A model generated the notes under the pieces. It worked only from the letters and a program-made list of their open reading frames with translations. It was not told where the DNA came from and ran no database searches. The translations under genes and the position numbers were made by a program. Source: Mytilus californianus (taxonomy: Eukaryota; Mollusca; Bivalvia; Mytilida; Mytilidae). From it: 64,000 bases of DNA. The DNA is taken from positions 26,231,732 through 26,295,731 of the forward strand of contig NW_026262668.1 of the NCBI RefSeq assembly GCF_021869535.1. The letters are read 5' to 3'. Positions 24,836 through 36,619 of the stretch are shown here, in pieces (position 1 is the first letter of the stretch; each line of letters starts with the position of its first letter).

Positions 24836-24887
24836 ATGTCGCAACAAGGGGCTGCTTTACAGAGTTATAATAACGAACTCGTAAAAT
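24836..24887 (+). CDS. SSNA1: SSNA1 coding exon 1
   Basis: Encodes residues 1-17 plus the first base of Cys18. The start is fixed by the family N-terminus M(S/T)QQGAALQ. The donor is GTAAGT at 24888. Confidence 0.93.
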
Positions 24888-27818
24888 GTAAGTACTAACC
24901 GGCAAATTTTAGCATTTCATTCCTTGCAAATTAAACCATACCAGATTATGGCAGATATAATTTATAAAACCAAGTAAAAAAACAAACATACAAATACGAT
25001 ATTCCAGAGCTTACATTTTCTATCAAAATTTCCTTGTAAGAGGGTTATTGCACACAAGGAAACTATTTAAGTGTTTGGGTCGAAATAATCCCTTCGAAAA
25101 TTGTACGAACGCCATCAAGAAATTTTTGGTTGAACATAAAAAAAGTCATTATCAGCTGATTATGGTTTATCTTTCACAGATGGTGATGAATATGTAATGT
25201 TCCAATTGTCTAAACCATTATCCTGTCCTTTTTTCCTCAAATGATAACTAATGAATAAGAATTGTAACTGGGCAGGGGTTCAAATAAGTGGTGGTCTGAG
25301 GTCCGTGACCTTCCACTGTTGCAATCAGACTTTCGTTTTGGTTACTAGTTATGCCGGACGGACCTTTGATTTGAAAGAAAATAAAAATTAACTTTGCCGA
25401 CCTTTTTCACCATCAGTATCGTCATTTCAAAGCCATATTATTATTGAAGTTAAGATAATGAAATGTTTCATTCCTGACCTTGCCGACCATACACAAGGTT
25501 ATACATTTTTAGATAGTTGCGATAGGTCACTTGACAAATCATTTAGACATTTTCAAACAAAATGAGTGTGTTTCTCATTGGTGTCACATCTTAGAGGGAA
25601 AGCCTGAAGATGATGAACGGTGGAGCTTCAACGTCTTCCTTGGGAACAAAACAAAAGAAATCAGATGAAGATCTCACTAAAGACCAAAAATACGATCGTG
25701 AAAACGAGATAATCAAAACAACTGGTCTAATGTTGTTTATATACTGCCAGAAATTCCCTACCCATTCAAAAATAGAAAGTTCACTAGTAAGGGGAACACA
25801 AAATCTTAAAAGTAGACCCAATAAAAATATACGAAGTGACACCCCAGCATTTATTTTGTTTAAATCAGTGGATCCATGAAAGGGACCCAAATTTTATGTC
25901 TAAAGATTTATTGTCAGACACTAATGTATTCACAAGCAGCAATGTAAGCCTGATCAGTTAAATAGATATACGGTTTTCTTCAACACTGCATAGTGTTGCA
26001 AAAAAAGGGAAACCCTTCAGTGACTACGAATTTATTCTTGAAATCCAGAGCAAAAATGGTGTTGATGTTGCCACTTTCACATCAATAACAGATTATGGTA
26101 TAATTGTCAATGATAGAGACAACACACACACACGCATCATGCACATGTTGTAGTGAGACCTTCCCAGCACCAAAAAAAAAAAAAAATAGATTGTTGCAAT
26201 TTATTATATACAAGACAATTACATTTATTGTTATACATGTAATACTACAGCGACACTGACAGTTTGGTCTATATGGTTGCATGGCAATATATTATTTGTA
26301 AACTTGTCAAATACAAATGTATGATGAAACAAGCTAACATAGCACCAAAAGCACATTAATTTTGTATCTTAATGAGAAATATTTCATGTAAAAGTAGGAC
26401 CTGGGATTTTGGTTGTGGACCTTTCAATTTGGAGTGTCAAAGGTCCCAGACCTTCAAGAACCAAATGTTAATTTGAACCACTGCTGGGTATGTACTTACA
26501 TCAGCAACAAGGTGGATGCCACATGTGGAGCACAAATACTTGTACATAAATTATATACATGTCATATGAGTTAGTATTGTCAACTCATATACATATACTA
26601 ATGAATTATAACAAACCATATAGATTTTTTTTGATTTTTTTAACAATACTTGTACATTGTACATAAATTTATATTTATACAAGTATTGTGATTGCTAAGT
26701 TCAATTGATCTGAAAAATATTTGGTAAATTAATTATTAGTACTCTGTTACAAATTATATCCGATGGCTATAAAATGCATGTCCTGAGTGATTGTTAAAAA
26801 AAAGGATTTTGATGTTAGGCATATTTAGAAAACTTATGGACAGATCTTCAAAGTTCTCAAACAAATACTTAAGTCACATATTTACATGTACAAGATACAT
26901 GTACATTGTTACGTAGTCTGTATGTTGTGTTTGATTTCATTTGCACACAAAAGCCACATGTTGAAAGTTAAAAATCTTTACATTGTATGTCATGTATGTA
27001 GTACAGTTGTACTGGAATTAATACATACATCCATAATTTAACTTTGGATGTAACACATCTTCTGATTGGCTGAAAACATTTTATCTGTCAGCTCATAGAC
27101 ATAATTTTGTCATGTGATTGTGACGTCATTAACGTTTTTTCATGATTTACTCCTTAAATAAGAAATTTGAAATTAAATTATAAGGAATGACTAATACTTT
27201 TTCTGTCTATTCGAAATAACCTCAAAAATGTGGTGCACACTAATAAATAACACTCTACATCATGTACATGGGTTATTCAGTGTGCACCACATTTTTGATG
27301 TTATTTCTTCAGGGACAGAAAAGAAATTTACAGTCATTCCTTAAATATAAAAACATGAATTAATGGGTGATTTCATCCAATGATAGGTTTCATCAGGGTA
27401 AAGGGGTCAAAATAGAGAAGTGTGATCAAATATTTTAATTGGAAACCTATTGAAATTGCTTAATTAGCCTGTGAAAAACTAGATGACTCATAGAAAATTG
27501 TGGTGATGCATCTTTTTTGTGCACAATAACAACCAATACATGTACAGGAAAAGCATTACAGCTCAACATACATGTACTTAATCTGGTGATAAGAAATCAC
27601 CCTGTTCTACACTTAGAATTGGTTTCTGACTCTGTACTCAGAAAAATTAAAATTGAACCTCATAAACCATTTCAAAAGTACAGGAAGACTTGTCCTTGCA
27701 CAATGCCTTGGACAAATTAAACTACACAGAAAATGAAAGCTGGATATGTTCTAAACAAGTGATAGTTGATTTTTTTTACTTTTAACAATGATACAACCAT
27801 AACTGATTGGTAGGATTA

Positions 27819-27850
<32 letters not shown>

Positions 27851-30800
27851 AATAAAGATGCATAAGTTGTTGTTTTGATTATTTATTCTATAAAATTTGC
27901 ATTAGAAAATGTATTTCATTTGTAAATTTCTTAATTGACAATGTATAGAACATGGATTGCTAAAAGTATGATTATCAAAAATAAATTGCAATATATTTTT
28001 TTTTTGGTATGTTCAAAGACAGTTAATATCCTTAAGGTAGCATTCTTATATAATTTTGTATTCAATTGGTAATTTATTCCTATTTTTAGTACTAGATAAC
28101 ATTTTAGGAGCACAAATTTGTAATAAGCTAAAACAGGGGAAGTAACTTCAAAATTAATTTCTAACACGTTTACTGTTTGCTTGTCATTCACAAGTTGAGA
28201 TGGACGGCGTTTCTGTGAAAGCATAGTTGTATTTTGATGACTTAAATTCTATTCTAAAGTCATGAAAGTCTTCATTTATACACTCTTCTTGGAGATCAAA
28301 AATGCCGACCCAAACTAAAAACACTCGCTGACACATTCATCAAATTTATGACAAAAAGGTACATTGTCTTAATTAAATTACCTAGTTATTAACACCTTTG
28401 AAGTCTTATCCACTGTAATTGATTGTAATGACATAATTAACCTGGGGGCAATCACCTGGTGTCATATATGTAATTTAACTTTGTGATAAGAAATCGATGA
28501 AACAAAAGGCAATTTTACCAAAACGGCACAAGGGTTTTTGGGAAAAAGGCGTCAGGGCAGACGGGCGCGGATGAAGGCACACAGGGCGCGGCTGAGGGCA
28601 CACAGGGCGCGGCGCCCTTCTATTTTGTGCTAATGAGGCTTGTTTAGGGGGGGTATCAATATCCCATATCCCATACCCATTAAGTTTTTGTCCCAATATC
28701 CCATATCCCTATAATGTTTACCCCTAATATCCCAATAATTTTTTTCACAAATATCCCGTATCCCTAAAACTATTTTGAAATATCCCAAAAAATCATTAAT
28801 TCATTCCCAAACCCATTTTTGTATACAACATTCGTAAATACATGTTGTGCGTTGTAGTATGGATGTCAAGGATGTGGACTTTTTCACAGAGAAAAGTTAA
28901 TCATTCAGAATTATTCAGAGACCTTTAAATTTTAATCTACATGTCTCTAGAATAACCAATATATAACTAAGCGTTTGTAACAAATAAATAGTTACTGTAG
29001 AGATAAGCGTGAGCCACCAAATGTGAGATCATCAAAGGCACGTAGCTAAGAGAATCACCCAATGTGAACTCAGTTGACACGTCGTTTTAATAGAAATGCT
29101 AAGAAGCAGAAAATCCTATTCTACAATAAAAAAAGAACGGAATGAATATAATATGCAGCAAAGAGCTGCACATGCAAAAAAGCATGTAGTTAATCTATTA
29201 AAACGCAAATTATCAAATCAGGAATATATCCTGTTGACGAAAGGCTTGAAATTTATACCAACGCCATCAAGCAAAAATGCAAAAATGTCTATACTAAAAG
29301 ACTACAGTGAATTTGCTAGACAACTGCGATGTCGATATATGTTCAGTCATGAAGAAACAAATTTGTAAGGGTTCCGCGGAACCCAGTGTCTCGCCTACTT
29401 TTGCTGTTAATCGCAGGCTCAACAAAAATGAGGAAAAAAATTAATAAAAATATTCCTCTCGATACTATCTTTTGATTGTAAGAAGCTTCTGTCCAAGTTT
29501 GGTAAAAATCCAGGATAGTTTATGAATCTAATAAATGTTTTAAAAACTTTAACTGCAGACTGTAAGTAATGTTAACTGGAAGAAAAACTAAGTCCATTTA
29601 TAAGTAAAATACAGAAAAATAGGTACAAAATGTTAACAAAATTTCCTTCTAGATACTAGCTTTTGATCATAAACACGCTTCTGTCCAAGTTTGGTACAAA
29701 TCCAGGAGAGTTTAAGAAAGTTATTAAAATTTTAAAAACTTTAACCACAGAGTGAATGTTATATTTCCTGGCAGAAAAACTAAGTCCATTTATAAGTAAA
29801 ATACGGAAAAAAATGATTTTTTTTTTACTAAATTAACTTCTGGATACTATCTTATGATCATAAACAAGCTTCCGTCCAAGTTTGGTAGAAATCCAGGATA
29901 CTTTAAGAAAGTTTTTAAAATTTCAAAACTTTAACCACAGAGTGAATATTTGTGGACGCCGTCGCCGCCGCCAAAAGTCGAAGGCTCGACAAAAATGACC
30001 TTCATCCATTTCATAGCAATACAGGATATAAACCTGCTTCTACGTGCCATACATCGGGAAATTATATCACAAGACAACTAAATACTCAACATTACTGCCA
30101 ATTAGATTCATTTAAAGGGGCATTGGTTGTCAAATTCATGTTCATGTTCATCGATTTGACTCAAATTCTCATATTTGATTTATAGCATACTAAAACATAT
30201 ATCCAAATTAAAAAAAGTATAAAATAAACAATTTACAAGGCATGGGCTCGATAATATGTTTCATCGTTTCTTGTGAATTTTAGTCTAGACGCCATCTAAT
30301 TAACTATTGAGTTGACCTCCGAAGACTGCCGATATAAGCGATTTATAAACATAAATATAGATATAAATAGATAGAAAACTCGTACAATAGGATTTTTCTA
30401 GGTCTGTTTAATTTTATATTATAGGTTAAAAATATAGGGACGATGGATTCATAATATATGATGGAACATCGGATGAAACTGCAGATTCTTTTCGTCTAGC
30501 AAATAATTATAACCCCTTATTGAAGTCCACCTATGAAATCTCAAACGACAAAATGTCGTTCTTAGATGTTCATGTAATTAAAGGTCCAAGATTTACAACA
30601 CATGGCATTCTTGACCTGTTTTATTATTAGATAGGGGTTATGATAACCTCGAAATAGATGATAGTATTACTGATGCTTTATCAATTGACCGTACTGAATG
30701 ATTACAGAAAAACTGATAAATCGAAGGAAAAAGAAAATATTCTGTTAGTTTTGATAACTAATATAACCCATATATATATATATTGGTGAAGAATTAAAAT

Positions 30801-33800
30801 ATAAATATATCAATATATATATATATATATATATATATACGTAAAATAAAGAAACGGGCATTTATTACAGTTTGACGAAGATTGTGTATAAATATTCAAT
30901 GCTGCACCAATAGTTGCGTATAGCAAACATAAAAGTGTTGGAGATATGCTTAGTAGATCAAAGTTGAAGACTTTAACATAAAATTGACAGTTGGACCCCT
31001 GATGATGGCAGATCTGTCATAATAACTAGACCTATTGGTGAAGAATTAAAATATAAATATATCAATATATACATGAATAATTTTCATATTTGATTATATT
31101 AAAATAATGCATCTAAAATGACCATCCCAAGCCAGAGCCTCTAATCCCAAGCTTTAACTGCTGAAACATTAAAATAGTGAGCAATAGTACGTGTAGGGTC
31201 CTATCATGCAATTTGGAATGCGTGGTTGCATGGGTGTTTTATAATAACAAAACTCAATGAAAATCAACAAAGCACTTGAATAACTTTTTCTAGAAAATTT
31301 TTTTGGCAATTTTATCAAGTGAGATGTAAATGTTTCTGTACTTAACTTTTAATTTTCTCATTTTTTTTTCATTTTTCATTTTCAAAATTCAATATCCCTA
31401 AAAATGCACCAATATCCCATATCCCATTTATTTTTAGGACAAATATCCCGTATCCCTAAAATTAAAATGGCAAATATCCCGTATCCCAATATACCCTATA
31501 CAAGCGTCGCTAATGAGACCACTGCTGTATATATCTGAAATATCTCTCTGTTCATATACATGTATAAGCTACGTACATGTAATGATGTATGTTTTATATG
31601 ATAGGGTGATAAATCAGTTCAAGTTACCAGCAGTGAGCACTCACCCTTTTATCAGTGATTGAGTCAACAGCTAGCTAGCTAGAGTTATTTTTTACTTAAA
31701 CACCTAATTATTTGCACCTTGTAAAGTATATAAGTACACATAAACTGAGAAAATCTATTGTCAACTATTGCTGAGAAAATACAAAAGTAATGTACATGTA
31801 CTGATAAACAGTGTAATGGTGCAATGACCACCATGACCACACATTCATGAAAATAGCATTTTTGGAGAGATGAAATGTCCCTTTGTTCATGTTGTTACAA
31901 ATGCTTTAACTGGCATGACTGGGACAGACAACTGTCAAGACACTTAAATTGTAAAATAGACTTCTGTGTCTGTTCAATCAGTATTAGTTTTACTTTAGAG
32001 ATACATGTATCATATATCATATATACAATGAATACTTGTGTCAGGGACCATACGGTTTTCCCAGTATTTCCCACTGGGCTGGGCAATACTCATAAATCCG
32101 GGTTTTTGCCAACCCTGATCTATGATGATCAGTGTTCATATTATGGATGTTATGTACATTAATACATCACAAAATTAACAGAAAAAAATCCTGACTTTAG
32201 AGATACAATGTGCCAGACTAATTTATTCACCATTCCTATCTGAATTCTTGGGCCTTGGAGGGAAGAAAATGTATATATTGAAAAATTGAATAAAATTTAC
32301 TTCTTTTTTTTTGAGATTGCTTCCTTTTGAGCTTGATCTTGTCTAAGAAATTATTTGAATATCACCAGCAAATTTTTCTTTATATTTCAGGTATAAATGA
32401 CCTCTGTCAAAAGAGGGATGATCTCCATAAACAAATTCTTCAAGAAGAGGAGGAGAAACAAAAATTACAAAATGACATTAGAATCCTAACAGAGCGATTA
32501 GCTAAAGTCAATGAAAGTCTAAGTAAAAAGATGAGTTCCAGAAATGAATTTGATAAGACTATCGCTGAAACTGAATCAGCATATATGAAGGTATACAATT
32601 TGGATTGTCTTGTTTTTGTATTTTGCTGTCTGATTTGCAAACTGCACAGTGAGCCATAGCCCTACATGTATACCAGAGTTTAATATATGTGTTCAGGCTA
32701 TTGAAAGTTTGCATTTAATATATATGTCTTTTGATTGAGTTATAAGCTTTTCAATTGATATTTTATAGTGTATCTTTCTATGTTGTGATGTTACACTATT
32801 GTTTCAGGTAGGGTGAAGGTTGGCGCCTATTAAAACATTTAAACCTGCTGAATTTGTTTACACCTGTCCTAAGTCAGGAACCTGATGTTCAGTGGTTGTT
32901 GTTTGTTGATGTGGTTCATAAGTGTTTCTCATTTCTCATTTTTTATATAGATTAGACCGTTGGTTTTCCTGTTTGAATGGTTTTACACTAGTTAGTCATT
33001 TTTCGGGCCCTTTATAGCTTGCTGTTCGGTGTGAGCCAAGACTCTATGTTGAAGGCCGTACTTTGACCTATAATGATTTACTTTTACAAATTTTTGTGAC
33101 TTGGATTGAGAGTTGTCTCATTGGCACTCATACCATATCTTCTTATTTATATTTAATTTCGTTATGAAAACAATCTGATTGGAATACAGAGGATGTTTCC
33201 TTGATTCCAGATAGTGTTCACTCTAAGCTTGCAAGAATCTGACAATGTTCCATTCTACTTTCTGTTCTTATAATTATGTCAACCATTGAAATTTTTGCCT
33301 CGAAATTTAATAAGATTTCATGAGTGTGTGTCAATTTACGTCAAAACCCTAATATATCAACAAGGTCTTCAAAACAGACACTAGAAGTAGGTCTTGTATG
33401 GAGCATGGTCAGATTTAAAGTAAAGGGTGTAAACAGGATCTTTTTTTAATCAGATTAGTTATGCAAATACTAAAATTTAGACATGTTTGTTTTATAAAAA
33501 ATTCACATACTATTTGTGTTGTCTAAAATATATGTATGAATAAAAAGAGATGTAGAGTATAAATATCTATCAAGATTTGGTTTTACTGAGGTCAACCACT
33601 TCTACAACTCAAATAGGATTGTTTTTTTTTATATATGATAATTTTTGTTTGGATTTTATTGGTACATGTACTTTTTATGAGCAACTGTTATTTATACATG
33701 CACATATAAATACATGTACATAATTTGATTTTTACTTTACCACAACCAGTGAATCTTGTAATTCACAAGTCAGCTTATGTTTTTATTTAATCATACAAAT

Positions 33801-34917
33801 GTATCAAGTGTTTATAAAATACAAATAGGTTTAAAAATCAAAATTTTCTAAGTGCAGTCGAACAGAAGAAAGATTTTGTTTTAAAACAATGTGTTAATTT
33901 CATTTAAATGTAGTATAATATTGTACTGAATGTAATTGATCATGATATGGTTGCTTGATTGATCTAAAGATAGTTGTCAATACACAATTGTATTATTTTA
34001 AATTATGTCAGTATGACAAGTTGTAAAGGAGGGTATCAATGGAAACTCTTTGTGCATGTTAATGTTGAAAAATATCTTTAAATAAGTAATTATATACATA
34101 GTAGTTTATTTTGAAGAAATAAATTTAAGATTAGAGGTTTAAGTTTGTTTAGATGCATCATAACTGTTGCAGATTTTAAACAAAAAATCAGTGTTCAGTT
34201 TTAATTTGTATGACTTTATTTCTGTTTCAAAGTGAAATATTTTCTATTCTTTAATGATGGTTAAAAATAAGATGTAGTCCATTTCACTTTGAATGCAAAT
34301 TCTTCTAATAAATGAAGAAGCTTTTAATAAAAAAAAATTAAGCCATTTTTATTGTAAGAATTTCAGGAAAGTTACTTGTCCCATCCAACTGTTCAAATAA
34401 TGTTTGGGTCAGACTGACCCATAAAAAATCTGTGTATCAGGGGCCAGCACAAGGATTATTATTTTAATTCCTGTTTAATCATTTCAAAAGTTTATATATG
34501 AAATATAATATTAATTTCAAACTTGAAACTAGGCAACAATAAAGAAGAAAATTCACTTCTAAAGTAGTGTTGGGAATTGAATTCAAAACTATAATCAATT
34601 AATTTGAATAATCGGATCGGGCTGCATTCTCGACTTTGATTTTCAATTATAATCAATCAATTTTCAATAAGCAATTATATATGATAATCAGATCATCATT
34701 ACAGAGCCTAAAGTTACTGTAACAAATATAGCATAATTTCAATACATGTTTTGTGTAATTTAGTTATTCTTTGTTCATAAATTAACAAAAATATTTACTT
34801 TTTGTATTACAGATTTTGGAGAGTTCACAGACCTTACTGAATGTATTAAAACGAGAATCCCATACTCTTAAGGACAAAGGAGGGCAGAGCACCAGAGTCC
34901 ATTCCCAGGTCTCATAG
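24836..34917 (+). CDS. SSNA1: SSNA1, microtubule nucleation factor (centrosome/basal body coiled coil)
   Basis: Three coding exons: 24836-24887, 32391-32590 and 34813-34917 (stop TAG 34915-34917), giving 118 residues, close to the roughly 119 of vertebrate SSNA1. The protein opens [17 protein letters not shown], the family signature, followed by one long coiled coil containing [21 protein letters not shown] and [15 protein letters not shown]. Splice sites are canonical: exon 1 ends one base into Cys18 (T|GTAAGT), exon 2 follows TATATTTCAG and ends AAG|GTATAC, exon 3 follows TGTATTACAG. SSNA1 homologues self-assemble into fibres and act in microtubule nucleation and branching at centrosomes and basal bodies (family knowledge). 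Intron 1 is 7.5 kb and full of transposon relics; intron 2 is 2.2 kb. The gene is head-to-head with a paralogue at 18341-24259. A possible polyadenylation signal AATAAA is at 35280. Confidence 0.95.
25273..26483 (+). mobile_element. Decayed hAT-type DNA transposon (ZNF862/KIAA1586-like)
   Basis: The ends are imperfect inverted repeats CAGGGGTTCAAATAA and CAGTGGTTCAAATTAA. Between them 25610-25879 encodes a BED/TTF-type zinc-finger remnant ([35 protein letters not shown]) with the frame then broken; further on, about 25985-26070 reads [20 protein letters not shown], as in hAT transposases of this group. The catalytic part is deleted. Both flanks carry CTGGG, but a clean 8-bp duplication is not evident. 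Confidence 0.65.
27181..27344. mobile_element. Inverted-repeat element, ~62-bp arms
   Basis: Arms 27181-27241 and 27279-27344 (TAAGGAATGACT outer, CAAAAATGTGGTGCACACT inner), spacer 37 bp, arms imperfect. Confidence 0.75.
27819..27844. repeat. AT dinucleotide microsatellite
   Basis: Thirteen AT units. Confidence 0.9.
28560..28615. repeat. GC-rich 21-bp tandem repeat
   Basis: GGGCGCGG recurs at 28563, 28584 and 28605, with GCACACA between. A strong GC island in AT-rich sequence. Confidence 0.8.
29096..29368 (+). pseudogene. Retroelement N-terminal fragment
   Basis: Open frame with [19 protein letters not shown], a motif found ahead of the RT domain in Penelope-like and related retroelements, then [11 protein letters not shown]. 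Cut off at 29368 by a tandem-core element. The C-terminal part of such a protein appears at 30440-30630. Confidence 0.55.
29366..29992 (+). mobile_element. Tandem-core element, ~191-bp unit x3
   Basis: Starts with the palindrome GGGTTCCGCGGAACCC, then GTCTCGCCTAC. Units repeat at 29491, 29683 and 29874 (GTCCAAGTTTGGTA). Ends GACGCCGTCGCCGCCGCC AAAAGTCG...GGCTCGACAA. Confidence 0.75.
30113..30430 (+). repeat. About 310-bp dispersed repeat, copy 2
   Basis: Same order of blocks as 19549-19860, including CTCCGAAGACTG and GGATTTTTCTAGGTCTGTTT. Confidence 0.75.
30440..30630 (+). pseudogene. Reverse-transcriptase C-terminal fragment
   Basis: Reads [33 protein letters not shown] and [14 protein letters not shown], matching the region after the catalytic aspartates in Penelope-like RTs. 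Breaks after GILDL. Confidence 0.6.
30766..31075. repeat. Duplicated TTGGTGAAGAATTAAAATAT segment with AT runs
   Basis: About 40 bp at 30782-30820 recurs at 31035-31073; the first copy runs into an AT microsatellite (30814-30839). Confidence 0.8.
32391..32590 (+). CDS. SSNA1: SSNA1 coding exon 2
   Basis: Encodes the end of Cys18 through Lys84, most of the coiled coil. An open frame runs through the upstream intron, but the conserved [12 protein letters not shown] sequence begins exactly at the acceptor at 32391. Confidence 0.95.
32785..33160 (+). repeat. Dispersed repeat copy in SSNA1 intron 2
   Basis: TCAGGTAGGGTGAAGGTTGG, CAGTGGTTGTTGTTTGTTGA and the GAGAGTTGTCTCATTGGCAC tail. Confidence 0.75.
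33161..34812. other. Rest of SSNA1 intron 2
   Basis: AT-rich, no element recognised. Confidence 0.4.
34813..34917 (+). CDS. SSNA1: SSNA1 coding exon 3
   Basis: Encodes residues 85-118 ([15 protein letters not shown] and a short polar tail) and the stop codon. It starts in phase 0 after exon 2. Confidence 0.93.
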   Translation: MLESSQTLLNVLKRESHTLKDKGGQSTRVHSQVS

Positions 34918-35397
34918 ACACATCAGCTGTTTATATAACTATCTTTGAGCTTTTAACATTAGGGTGATATCTCACACAGCATTGACGATTGTTTTCACCA
35001 TTCTAATAAGTCATGACAATTATACATTATTTTTTATACATTTTTTTTTAAAGTCGTTCTGTGTAAACTTGTGAGCTTTGGCATCCTAAAATTTTGATAC
35101 AATTTTTTTTAAAACATTTTAACTCATGAAATCTGGACTTGATTATTTGAGAAGTGGTAATTGACTAAATGTGCCTTAAGAAGAAAAAAATAGAATACTA
35201 GTACTAATGCATACATGTACAAAATGTGCATATAAAATAAGTGGGGCTGAACAATTTTATATTTTAAAACTGAAATTTAAATAAAATGTGTTTAATTCAA
35301 AGCTTAGTGTTTGCAGCAAGAAAATGGAACTGTTTCTGTTCTTCTATGCCTTGAATACACATACTATTTAATAACACAGAAAATTGTCAATTTGTCG

Positions 35398-35561
35398 ATT
35401 CAGAATCTAATGCATTCTGGGTAATATTTTCAAAAGGGTACACCAAAACGTTGTGATTGGCTAACAAGGTCCTTAACAATGAAATTCAACCAATAGTGTG
35501 TCGTTGTTTTGAATTTGGAGTACAAACAATGAAATTACCCATAGTCCTTTAGATTCTGAAT
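35398..35561. mobile_element. Short MITE downstream of SSNA1
   Basis: Inverted ends ATTCAGAATCTAA...GGGTAAT and ATTACCC...TTAGATTCTGAAT. It lies 0.5 kb past the stop codon, possibly inside the 3' untranslated region. Confidence 0.7.
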
Positions 35562-36619
35562 GGTGAATTGTACACATTACTGACATTCCAATCATCTGTT
35601 TTGTTCATATTTCAGTGGTCCTTGAATACATGTACATGTTTAGTAGTAGAACTCTTACACTGTGTGAAGTTTTCACTGTTGCTGAAGGTCATGTATTTCA
35701 GGCTGTCTTTGCCCCGTCAGTAGTACTTTAGTCTGATTTGTGCTATACAGAGTGCTTTCTACAATCCTGTGATATTTATACTTTCTTCCATGCACTCCCA
35801 GGGAATGGTAATTGCACATAAGTTTGAAATGTACATGCACCTGTAATTTTCTCTTTCAATTGATAGATAGCAACGGTGGTCCAAGATCTTTTTGAAAAAA
35901 AAAATGATTCTGCAATTCAACACTAAAGATTTTTCAATGAATTTATTTATGGTTTTGTAAAAGGAAAATAAAAATAAATAAGGAATTTGTAAAAATGAAT
36001 GGATAAATATATAAATCTCGACATTGACTTTTTTTTCGTATTTGAATCGGAAACATAAACATATTGCATCTTGTGTATCATTCCAAGAAGTTGTAAAAAT
36101 AAAAACAAACAAAAAATCCTTTTCTTGGTTTTATTAAGGAACATATTTACATTTGTCTTTTTCTCAATTTTTTGTATGACAAATAATAACACATTTGTTC
36201 ATTGTATTTATATATATATTTTTATGTTGACTGATATTTAATGGTAAACAACAAGAGATCTTAACACTGAAATACAAGAATTTTTCAAATTTATTAACAG
36301 CTACCAAGATTATGGACATCTTAGGACTCTTTTTTAATAAAATTAGCTGTGGAAAGTTTATTTATTTATTGAGGCACAGTACACAGTGTTAAAGTCTCTG
36401 TATGTTGGATACCAGGTTTTGTATGATATTTTGAACATAAAAATAAAACTGATACATACTGTTGTATTTGTTATATTACATCTCTAGAACATGATTATTG
36501 AATGGTTTAAGTGACTGAAATCGAAAATCTGTCCAACAGCAGGTTTGTTTGTTTGATTTCTTTAGCTCAAAACCACTTTCTGTATTTTTGTACAACATCA
36601 CTGCTATAAGATTTCTTGA

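Larger units (their letters stand above)
28638..31508. mobile_element. 2.9-kb nested element with TATCCC subterminal arrays
   Basis: The ends are inverted repeats (GCTTGTTTAGGGG left, GCTTGTATAGGGT on the complement of the right). GCTAATGAG lies directly outside both ends (28629-28637, 31509-31517). Each end carries a run of AATATCCC(A/G)TATCCC-type repeats (28650-28800, 31390-31495). The interior holds retroelement fragments and a tandem-core element. The 9-bp duplication suggests a Mutator-like transposon, but three extra bases at the right tip make the exact border uncertain. Confidence 0.65.

Noticed and set aside
31005..31030. CTGATGATGGCAGATCTGTC as a hammerhead ribozyme core
   Set aside because: The required GAAA and flanking stems are absent.
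32327..32659. A 110-codon open frame taken as a gene by itself
   Set aside because: Its central part is SSNA1 exon 2; both ends are intron read-through beyond good splice sites at 32391 and 32590.
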